This document shows, one piece after another, positions 1 through 10,999 of a stretch of 64,000 bases of DNA. Below the pieces are notes generated by a model. That model had not been told where the DNA came from and did no database searches. It was given only the letters and a program-made list of their open reading frames with translations. The stretch comes from Physcia stellaris. Lineage: Eukaryota; Ascomycota; Lecanoromycetes; Caliciales; Physciaceae. Location: assembly GCA_018902385.1 (NCBI GenBank), contig JABSSW010000050.1, positions 1 through 64,000 of the forward strand. Reading direction: 5' to 3'. The position numbers were made by a program, and so were the translations under genes. Position 1 is the stretch's first letter. Every line of letters starts with the position of its first letter.

Positions 1-190
1 ATGACACAAGATCAGATTAAATGATATAAATTTAGATCAAATATTTTGACATGACTTTTGACAAAAATTCTGTCGTTATTTCATATTAAATGAGTGATAA
101 TCAAACAATTGATTCGCAATTATTGTACATAAATTGACATTTCGTCGTTTATAATTTTTAAATCAATCAATTCACATTTTACGCATAATA
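1..190 (+). repeat. 5' LTR (left edge clipped by window)
   Basis: This aligns without gaps to 7272-7461. The 3' copy starts TGTTATGACAC at 7268, so about 4 bases of the 5' copy lie outside the window. I count 12 differences over 190 bases, and all are C/T or G/A transitions. The 3' copy ends in CA and this copy in TA at the same place. Confidence 0.93.
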
Positions 191-3100
191 ATTGATAACA
201 TCATTCAAACGATAATTTGTACGTAAACAAAACGACATCATTTTCTGTCTTTTAACGTATCAGTTTTCGAACAGTTTTGCACTTTATATGCAAGTCAATT
301 GCTCATCAGTATTTTTTTCACGATCGCAATCAAAAATTTGATTGTCATTTGATTGACGTTTCGATCGACAATCAATTATTCATTTTCATCAACAATCAAT
401 ATTCATTTGAAAATAAATCATTCAATCACGTTTTTTCGATTTTTTACAATTTTCAATAAAAACGATTGATTTCTTTTTCAAATAGTTGAACATTTCAAAT
501 TTTCGTTTGAATTCGTGTTGTCATCGTTTAATGACGACACATTTGAATGTCAATTTATCGTCGAATTTTTGTTTGATTCGAGCAATTCAATTCAACGATT
601 TTATTTGTTTTTTCATCAACAGATAATTTGTTCAACAAATTTTGAAAATTTCAATTCGTTTTTTTTTTTTTTTTTTTTTATCATCATTTTATTTCAGATT
701 TCAATACGACACATCATTTTCATTTAAATCATTTTGATTGTTTTTACATTACAAATCATTCGCATTGCGTTTGAATTATTCGATTACATCGTACAATTGA
801 TTTAATTTATTTTGTCAATACATTTGCAAAAATTATTGTGAACAATATCGTAATTAATTGTTTTAAATCAATATCGTTGTCAGTTATTAATCATTCAATT
901 TCGACAAACATTGTTTATTCAACAAAATGAATCGTCGACAAAATTCGTTTTCGCAAAAATTTTAAAGTTTTCGTGATCGTCATCGAAACATATCGAAACA
1001 ATCAATCATTTTTCGATTGAATTAATAATCGAATTACGTCATTCATTTTTGATTTAAAATCGACGATTGCAAATATTTTTTTTGATATTTTTTACGTTCA
1101 TTTTTCGAAAAATTTACGTCGTAAATTTCAAGTCATTTCGTCGACGTCGTTTTTTCAACGACGAAACAACATCATAATTTCGCTGAATATTATTTTTCGA
1201 AACACAAAAAATATCGAATTTATTTTTGCATTCAATTCAAACATGACGAATGAAAATAACAATTGACAAAACATTGAATTCATTCAACAACAATGACAAA
1301 CATTGCAAATTTTGTTCGAAAATATCAAAAACAACATTCAAACAAAATTTCAAAAATTCGTCGAATCATCAAATTCAATCGAATTTTTTGACAATGATGA
1401 TGATGTCAAATGAAATGTTCAAAAAACGAATTTTTTTGATTCGTGATACGAAAAAAAAACGTTATCACAAACAATTCGATCGAACATTCGAACAAAAATA
1501 CATATTTTCGAAATATTCATTTTTACATTGAAAAAATCAAAAATATGACGTTGTTCAAAAATGTCGACGTGATTCGAACAAATTTTTATAATTGCATGCG
1601 TGATTACGTGTTACGTTGATACACAAAAATAATCAACGATGATCAAAAACGATTGATCAAATTCGAAAATAACGTAAAAAAATGAAAACGTTTGTTGTTA
1701 AAACGTTATAAAAAATCGTCGTCAACGACGTTGACGATTATCACGAAAAAAAAATACACGATAAAAAATGTTCGTCGATATCGCGAATCATTCGATTTCG
1801 TTGAAATTATAATTAAAAAAATTAAATCGACAATGATGTCAATTTATTCGCAATTGTATTTAATTTACAATAAATTGAAATTGAAATTTCGACGAAACTT
1901 GATCAAATCGACAAAAAAAATTACAATGAATGAATTTTTTCAACAATTTGATGATAAAAAAAAAATATAATAAAACATCGAAAATCGATATCGATTTTAT
2001 TATTCGTTCGAAAACGAACGTCGTTTTCAATTCATTTATCGTTTTCAATTATCAATTTTGTCAACATTTTTCGATTCGTATAATATTTTTTTTGCTATTA
2101 ATGAACGTGTAAATTACGAAAATTTCAATGAATTTTTTTCGCAATTTCGTCAAATTCAATATTCGACATCGTATCAATTTGAAAAACAAAATAACGTTTA
2201 CATTTTTCAACAACGTTCATATCAATCAAATTATTCAAATCGACAACAATCGACACAAAATATGCAAAAACGTTCATACGAAAATCAACAATATCGATTT
2301 CAACAAACGCAACAAAACGAAATTCAAAAAAATCGAAACACGTTCGATTCGCGATTTCAATATTCGCAATTTTTACGTTTGAATAATTATTTTGTTGATT
2401 TTTCAACATCATTTTCGTTTTCGTCAAAACAAAATATTTATTTCAATCAAAATGAAACGTTTAATCAAAATGAAACATTATATCGACGAACGTATTTTGC
2501 GAACAAAAAAACAAAAAACAATTATTCAATCGATGAAAAAAATTATCAAAATGATCACAACATGAATATTGAAAACACGTCAAAAATATTTATAATAAAT
2601 GATGAATATCATGACGAAAAATATTTCGAAATTCAAAAATTTAATGAAAATTATGTGATTCATGAATCATTCGAATATTTTGTGAATATTTCAATCAAAC
2701 AAACAAAAATTTATTCATGCAAACGTTGTCAATCGAAATTTTATTTTAATAACAAATTTCATCGACATTTGCGTTCGTGTCAAACAATTTCGATTAAATT
2801 TGACACATCGTCGACGAAAAATGCTCATAATTATCAAACATTTATTATACAATCAAATGTCAAAACAAATACACGATTCAATTTCGAATTTTGTTCGTGA
2901 CGTTACGTCACGATAAAAACAAACATAAAACAATTTTTTATTGATATGTGCGTCGATATCGAATGCGACGCATTTTTAATCGATCGTAAATTTTTGATGC
3001 AAAAAATATTTGATTACAAAACATATGCGCGACAAATCATGAAATTTCTCAAAATTCGCGACATCGAAAATGTCGTCGTCACAACAATTGATTATATTTC

Positions 3101-6100
3101 ATTAATTTTTTGTGTTTTTGAAATTTCGATTGATGACGACGATACGATTGTCACATTTACGCGACAAATTTACATAATGAAAAAATTGAAAACAAAAATT
3201 TTTTTAAACAATGATATATTGAATTCAAAACAAATGAATATAAATGTAAACAAACAAATCGTCATTATAAAAAATTGCAAAAATATACGAATTAAATTAA
3301 ATATTATCAATGTTGAATCACAAATCAAACGCGTTGTTCGTGTTAACGAAATTATTAAAATTTCAATCAAATCAATTTTTACAATCTCATTCAAATTACG
3401 TGACAAAAATAGTTTGTTTATTGAACGCGATTTTATGTTTACGTCAACACGAATTGAACGATTAAATCAAAATGAAAACGTGTTTTTACATATTATCGAT
3501 ACACATACAAAAATCGTTCAAATTCACAACATCAATTTTGAAAATGTTTACATTTTCAAAAATACGCGTTTGAAATTCGTACAAAAATACGAAAAAAAAA
3601 ATGTTATTTAATTAATTCGAAATACGTTTATTTAGTTGTTAATGTTCATAAATTTGCGTTTAAAAATTGATTCAAACAAATTATGAAATTTGATGTTTCG
3701 ATTTTGACAATTGACGCGATTATCGCGATTAATTATAAAAATTTGCACGATACGATCGCGATTAATTTCGTCGCAAATTTGATCAATTTTGCGTTCAATT
3801 TTGCACGCAATTTTAACGATTTTATTGTTGTAAATTTTAATATTAATACGAAAAAAATGTTGTTTGTTGAAATTATTGTTTACGATGACGTTAACGCGCG
3901 AATTAAATTTGCAAACGTTGCGTTGAATTATTCAAAATTGTGAAACGACAATGAATTTACGATGAAAATTTCGAAAAATGAATGAATGTCAATTGAATTC
4001 AAATTCGACGCGAAAATCGACGCAACGAAAATTTATTTTTTGAATTTCGCAAATCGAAAATTAATTGATAAAATTTTCGATAAATTGCACGTTCAAAAAC
4101 GCATAAAATATATCAATCAATTCATTTCGCATAATTATTTTGTTTTCGTCGTATGAAAAACAATATTTGAATCGAATAATTCAAAACGCAAAAATCGAAT
4201 CGTCGTTGACATACGCGAATTAAACAAAATCATTTTCATCGATTTTTATTTAATGTTTTTTCAATTTGACATTATTGCAATCGTCGTCGAATACAAATTC
4301 ATTTTCGTTTTCGACGCAACGAATTTTTTTCATCAATGATTGATAAAATTTGCAAACAAACATAAATTTATCGTCGTTTCACATAAAAAGCAAAAACAAT
4401 TTAACGTGATCGTGATGAATTTCAAAAATTCATCATTATACGTACAACGACGAATCGATTTTATTTTTCGAAATTTTCGCGAATTTGTTCGTGTTTACGT
4501 AAACGACATTGTCGTTTTTTGCAATATTTTTGAAAAACATATGATTCATTTACATTCGATATTCGAACGATTGAATATTTATGAAATTAATTTGTCATTG
4601 AAAAAATCGTTTTTCGACTATTTTACGATCGCATTTTTTGATCAAAAAATTGACGTTTTTGATTTCATTATCGCAATCGATAAATTGAAAACAATAATCA
4701 AATTGAATTTTTCATATATTTTGAAAAATTTGAAAATTTATTTAAATTTAACAAAATGATTACGAAATTTTGTCGCGTTTTACGTTCAAAAAACGAACGC
4801 GTTATAACGTCGCAAAATTTTATTTTTACGTCAATTTTCAAACAACAAAAAAACGATTCGCAAAATTTATTCGCAAAAAATTGTAATGAACAATTTTTTA
4901 ATTAAAAAATTAAAATTATATCGATTATTGCAAAAAATTTTTAGCAAAATTTCATTTTTGATACATTTCAATTTCGATCGAAAATTGTACATCGACATCG
5001 ACGCGTTTAAACGACGCGAATTCGACGCGATAATTTATCATTTTAAAACAAACAACAATTCAAACAAATTCAAACGTAACGACATCGAATTCATTTTATT
5101 TTTAAACAAAATGTTGAACGAAATCGAAATCAAATATTGATTTATCGAATTCGAAATGTGTGATTTAATATGAATTGTCAAAAAAATTCGACATATGATA
5201 AAAGCAATCAAAAATATTATTGTCGTTTTTACGAATCATGTCGTCAATATTTTCATCGTTAAACAAATTACGATGAATTCGAACAACATCGATAAATTCA
5301 ATTTTCGTCTCGTTCGTGTTTCAATTTATTTGTCACAATTTAAATTGAAAATGAAATATAAATCAAAAAAAAATCATGTCGTTTCGAATGCGTTATCAAA
5401 ATTAATTTTTGAAAATGAACAAATCGACAAAAATTCAAAAAATAAATTTGATTTGAATACATATCATGACGAAATAATCGATTTTTCGAATAATTTCGAT
5501 TGTTACGTTTTTCAAAGCATTTTTATCGCAATGTCGAAAAATTTAAAAAAAAAATTCAAAAACGAATATCAAAACGAAAAAACATGACGAAACATGATTA
5601 TGATGTTAAAATCGTTGACGATTCGAATGCACGAAAAAAAACAAAAATTGTCGATTCGAAATTTTCAAATTTCATCGTCGTTCGAAAACAACGTAACGAA
5701 ACGAAACGTCAATAAGCAAAAAAATGACGATATGAAATTTATATCAAAAAAATTCAAAACAAAAATCAATTTTGCGATAAATACGAATGACATTATATAT
5801 CACGTTGACATTGATTCGCGTCGATCGTGTATATCGATTACAATGAAACGCAAAATATTTCGTTTAATTCACGATCAAAATCATCATTCGAAAATTCATC
5901 GATGTTATGACAAAATTTTCAATACGTTATACATATTTCGATTTTCGCGAAAAATCAAAAAATACATCGAGCATTGTTTTATTTGTCAATTAACACAAAT
6001 CAAACATTATCGATTTTACGAAAAATTGATGTTTATCACATTCGTTTCGCGTTCGTTTTATATCATTGTCATTAATTTCATTTTAATTATGTTTGACGAA

Positions 6101-7267
6101 ATGAACATTGTTATGTTCGCAATTTGTAAACATTTTCGTCGAGTTTCATTGATTTTCGACAAAAACATTTATGAAACGAAAAAATGAATCAACGCATTAT
6201 TGAACAAATTGTTAATCGTCGATTGAAATGTGTTTAAAATTATAATTTCAAACAAAAATTCAAAATTCATGTCGAATTTTTGACAGATATTTTTCATCAA
6301 ATTAAACACGAAATTGTTGATTTCAATGACATATCATTCGCAAACGAATGATTCGTCAAAACGAATTAATCAAATTGTTGAAATTGTTATCAAATATTTC
6401 GTCATCGAATTTCTGAACATCGATTACATTTTAATTTTTTCGACAATTCAAATTCAGTTAAACAACACGTTTAACATCGTTACAAATTTATCATTCAACG
6501 AAATCATATACGAATTCAAAATCAAAAACGCGATATCAAATTTAATCGCATTTAACACAACAAATATACAAAATTTGTCAATTTAACGCATGAAATATCA
6601 ACGAAAAATTGTCGATGTCACGAATTTTGCGATTGTCAAAATCAAAATATATTATGATTCGCGTCATATTTTTATTCGATTAAAATAAAGTGAAAAAATC
6701 TATTTACAATTCAACAAAAATTACAAATTGTTTGACAAATCAAATTCGAAATTATTTCAACAACGTTGCGAATCATTCAAAATTTTTGAACGTATCGAAC
6801 GTTTCGCGTATAAATTGAAATTGTCATCAACATAACGAATTCATTTCGTCGTATTTATTGCACAATTCGAATCAATATTTGTCGAAATTGATTTTTATAA
6901 ACGTTTTCGTTTTCATTATTTTGATTTCATTGAAATCGAAAATGATACGAATCAATACAAGTTTTATGAAGTCGAAAAGTTAATCGACAAACGAATCAAA
7001 AAATATAACAAAATTCTGATCATTCAATATTTGATTCGTTGAATGAATTACGATTCAGAATACGACAAATGACGAAATATTTCAAAATTGAACAACGTCA
7101 CGAATTTTATTGAGCAATACGAACTCAATCATTCGAATAATTTTAATGATCGCAACGACAAACGAAAAACGAAAAAAAAATAAATTGATGCATGATATGA
7201 TTACGCATGATGATAAAACATGAAATTCAATGAAAACATTGATTTTTTTTTTTTTTGATTGACAAAT

Positions 7268-7461
7268 TGTTATGACACAAAATCAAATTAAATGATATGA
7301 ATTTAAATCAAATATTTTGACATAACTTTTGACAAAAATTCTGTCGTCATTTCATATTAAATGAATGATGATCAAACAATTGATTCGCAATTATTGTACA
7401 TAAATTGACATTTCGTTGTTCATAATTTCTAAATCAATCAATTCACATTTTACGCATAACA
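7268..7461 (+). repeat. 3' LTR
   Basis: The second copy of the terminal repeat is about 194 bp, with TG...CA ends. It is followed by cacgt (7462-7466), the predicted right-hand copy of a 5-bp target-site duplication. The left-hand copy would lie just outside the window. Confidence 0.92.
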
Positions 7462-10400
7462 CACGTACAACAATTAAACAAAAAAAATCGACGATCAAAT
7501 CAAAAAATTGATAAAAATCATTCAAACAATTATCGAAACAATCATTTCGATCAACAAATCGAATGTTTACGCGAAATCAAAATTCATCGAAAAATACAAA
7601 CAAATATCGAAAACGATCAAATCGATCAAAAAAAAATATCAAAACAACGACAAAATCGAAAATTTGTGAAAATCGTACAAAAAAATGAAAAATCGTTTGA
7701 GTTACGTAATTTCTAAAATCATGAAAACACAATACAAAAAAAAATCGAAAAAAAATGTAATACATTAAACAACATATAAAAAACGTGCAAATAAACAAAA
7801 AATCGAATTTCAAAAAAAATTTGTTTGTCGATTTTACACGATCATTCATTCATGTTATTCGAAATTAATTCAATCAAAAAAGCATTCATATTGTTGAAAA
7901 ATTTTTTTTTTGTCGTTTACGATTGTTTTAATCGACATACAAAAAATCACATACAATCAAAATTTGAAATTAAAAAACATACAATTTTACGAAATGACGA
8001 AAATCATAATCAAACAAAATTCGAACAAAATTTCAAACGACGACGACATAATCAATAAAATATAAAAATGAATAAATGACATTATCGCATCACATTTGCA
8101 ACGTATATACAACGTCAATTTGAACGAAAATTATTGTTCGAAACATTTTCGAAAATCGATCACGATCGTATTACGTAAATCAAACAAAAAAATTTATTCA
8201 ATGACGATTTCGTACAAATCAATAATTTTATTCAATATTATAAACAAATTCATGAAATTCATATTGATTAAACGAATCATTTTTTTGACGAAAAAACACG
8301 ATTTGTTGTCACGCACACATTTCGAAATCAAAAAAATCGTGTTTACGAAACACGTATTACATTACATGATAAAACGAATACATTCGACATAAAACAAAAA
8401 ATTGATAATCGTGATTATGTTTTTCGACGTGATGAGCGTTTTCGACAATATAACGCGATTAAAATTGTTACACAATTTCAAAATGAAACGTTTAAACGAA
8501 AAATTGATACGATATATTGATTTTTTTTTGTTCAATAAAATGACGATATTGAAAACGAACAAATACGATATCGAATGATTCGAAATATTCATAAAAATTT
8601 CACAAAATTCATTTATGTCATCGATTTTTTTTTTTTTTACAACGCATTTTTATTGAAAATTTTGAAAAAAAAAATATTTCAACGAACGAATTCGTCGACG
8701 ATGTAAAAATATTAACGAAAAATCATATTTTCGAAAAATGCAACGATATTATAATCAAAACACACGAAAAAGTTTGCGTATCGTGAACATTGAAACATGA
8801 AATGAAATTTGCATTTTTCAAATATCAATTCATTTATTTCAATCGAAAAAAAAAACAAACGTTATCGAATCGATATTATTTTTTGAATTTAATCAAAAAA
8901 TCAAAACAAACAAAAAAATGAAATATTTGAAAATCATAATGAACGAAAAATTCAATTGAAAAACACAAATCAATCAAAACAAAACGAAAACATTGAAATC
9001 AATAAAAACATTACGTAATTTCAACGACATTACATAAAATATTAAATTTTCGAAAATGAAACAAATGATGCAAACGATTTTCGTTTTACAATTTACATAC
9101 GCATGTTCGATATGATACACGTCGACGAAAAAAAAAATCACAACAAAAAAATAACGAAAAAAATAACGAACGTTCAATATCAAATAAAAAAAATCATAAC
9201 GAAAATATACAAAACGATTTCGAAAAAAACGTTCAATATCGAAATCAATTCAATGTTCATGCATTTATGTTTAAACAAATTTATCAATACGTTCGCAATG
9301 AAATTGATAACAAATTCGACATACGACACGATTATACGCGATCGTTTCATCAAAAAATCGAAAAACGTCAATTCATTGAAAAAATTAATGAATAAATTCG
9401 AAAAAAAAAACGAACATCAAAACACACGATATGAAAAAATTTTTATTTTTTGTCGTATCGTTATGATGAACATCGTCAATTGCACGTATCATGAAAAACA
9501 AAAAAAAAATCGAAAAATATCACAAAATACAATTAACAACGAATTCGATCAATTACATATATACAAATAAAAACGACATTAACGACAAAATGAATGCAAC
9601 AACGATATTTTCAAAAACGAAATTTATTACAACGAAAACATATTTGAAATTTATCACGTCATACACGATTTATTTTGTTGAATTATATGACATCGTTTTA
9701 ACAATGAATATGCGATTATATTCGTTTTTGAAATTTGCAAAAAAATCGAAATTCGTCATATACATCGATAATCAAATAGCAATTCAAACGATGTAAAATT
9801 CAAAAATCAATTTCGATCAATATTTGATGAAATGAATAATTTGATTGATCAACGAATTACGAAACATATATATTGAAATGAAATTGCATTGAATTTCGAT
9901 TTATATCGATATCGAAAACAACGAACAAATAAACGTTGCGATTAAACAAATCACGAAATGAAAATTGAAAAAACGAAAAAAAAAATGAACATCGATCACA
10001 AAACACAATAAACGAACGTGCAAATGTTGAAAAACGTCGTCAAAATCGTGATGAATAAATCGATAAAACAACAATAAAATCAAAAATGAAAAAATTGCAA
10101 TAAAAAAAAATTTGTACAAAATTACATCGAAATTCAATAAAACAATATTGCGATTACACGAAAAATTCACAAAAAAATTCAACGTCATAACAATATAATT
10201 TCGTACGATCAAAATAAATTTACGAACGTTTTTATACAACAAAAAACAAATCGAAAATTTTATGTGTTTATGCATGTGTAACAAACAAACGATCAAATAC
10301 GTGTTTTTCGAATGCAAAAAATTGAAAAAATTTCGCAAAAATTTATGAATTGACGAAATTAAAAAAACGAAATGAAAAAAAATAAAATTGATAAACGTAT

Positions 10401-10749
10401 TGATCAATTCGATCAATTTGACAAAAACGACAAAATTTATCGAAAAATTCGAATTTATTGATTATTTACGAATTTCAATTACGAACGACGAAAAATAAAA
10501 ATTGCAAAAATAATGCATTGAATTGAAAATTTTCGTACAAAATAAAAATGAAAAAAAATCATGAAAATAAAAATGTTTGAAATGATTTGTTCGAACAAAA
10601 AAACAAAACATCAAAAACAAATAATTTTGTATAAAATCAAAATTTTTTTAAAAAATGATTGATTCGATTGTTTTTAATCGCATAACGAATTTTTAAGATC
10701 GATTTCGAGTGCTTAATGAATGAATCAATCAATCAATCAATCATCAATA
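7462..10749 (+). mobile_element. Tad1-clade LINE (non-LTR retrotransposon), 3' part, degenerate
   Basis: Remains of ORF2 of a fungal Tad1-like LINE. From left to right: the linker between endonuclease and RT (about 7480-7700); the RT fingers and palm (about 8090-9150), including the stretch HFRKSITIVLRKSNKK (near 8135-8185) typical of the family; the catalytic FVDD box, still intact at 8691-8702; an RNase H domain (about 9655-9960) with a DNQIAIQ-type segment; a terminal CCHC-like knuckle (about 10190-10340); then an AT-rich 3' UTR and a tetranucleotide tail. The reading frame is broken by many stops. The endonuclease is missing from the window, and the element begins exactly at the end of the gypsy 3' LTR. 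The gypsy element therefore probably inserted into it, and the 5' part should lie left of the window. Confidence 0.85.
10716..10749 (+). repeat. Tetranucleotide tail of the LINE
   Basis: A run of TGAA then TCAA/ATCA units ends the AT-rich block. Simple-repeat tails instead of poly(A) are common at the 3' ends of non-LTR elements. Host-like sequence begins immediately afterwards. Confidence 0.6.
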
Positions 10750-10999
10750 TGAAAAAAATGCTTGTCGGGCTTGAATTCCTTATGACTCTGAGGTGGCATC
10801 TATCCATGATGAACCTACGTCTTCAATCAATTACTTGATGATGGCACGATTCGCACCTGGCATCTGTGAAGATCTGAAGATAGCATTCAGACGATGTCCT
10901 TGCGAGGTTGAAATAATATCCTGTTCAGCATATCTCTGCCCTAAGACATCTTCAACGTACTCATATACAAGTGGCGCAAGGTGTCAATATCTTGACACG

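Larger units (their letters stand above)
1..7461 (+). mobile_element. Ty3/gypsy chromovirus-type LTR retrotransposon, fossil
   Basis: A near full-length LTR element, cut a few bases short on the left by the window edge. Direct repeats flank it (1-190 and 7268-7461). Parts in order, positions approximate: a possible primer-binding site just after the 5' LTR at 191-210; a gag-like region to about 2900 ending in a zinc knuckle near 2716-2775; a poorly conserved protease region; reverse transcriptase about 4150-4750; RNase H to about 5400; integrase zinc-binding and core about 5860-6590; a chromodomain about 6930-7130. The order and the C-terminal chromodomain place it with fungal chromoviruses. 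It is broken throughout, with dozens of breaks across every domain. Age cannot be read from LTR divergence because the differences look mutagenic rather than clock-like. No clear polypurine tract is visible; a T-run lies at 7243-7256. Confidence 0.9.
1..10750. other. AT-rich, RIP-like mutated repeat block with CpY depletion
   Basis: This block is made of retroelement remains and is strongly AT-rich. Reading it through, I saw no CC or GG dinucleotide and only scattered CT/AG. CA, TG and CG are common, so C is followed almost only by a purine and G preceded almost only by a pyrimidine. In the first 190 bases I count about 24 C: 17 before A, 5 before G, 2 before T and none before C. Composition becomes normal right after the LINE tail, with the first GG near 10768. 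Repeat-targeted C-to-T mutation is inferred; the 3'-pyrimidine preference is not that of textbook RIP, which prefers CpA. Confidence 0.85.

Noticed and set aside
1-10750. Centromere or telomere-proximal satellite DNA
   Set aside because: The AT-rich block has clear retroelement domains and LTRs, and the tetranucleotide run at its end is a short LINE tail, not TTAGGG-type telomere repeats.
1-10750. Ordinary CpA-directed RIP
   Set aside because: CpA and TpG remain abundant while CpC and CpT are nearly absent, the reverse of the classical pattern.
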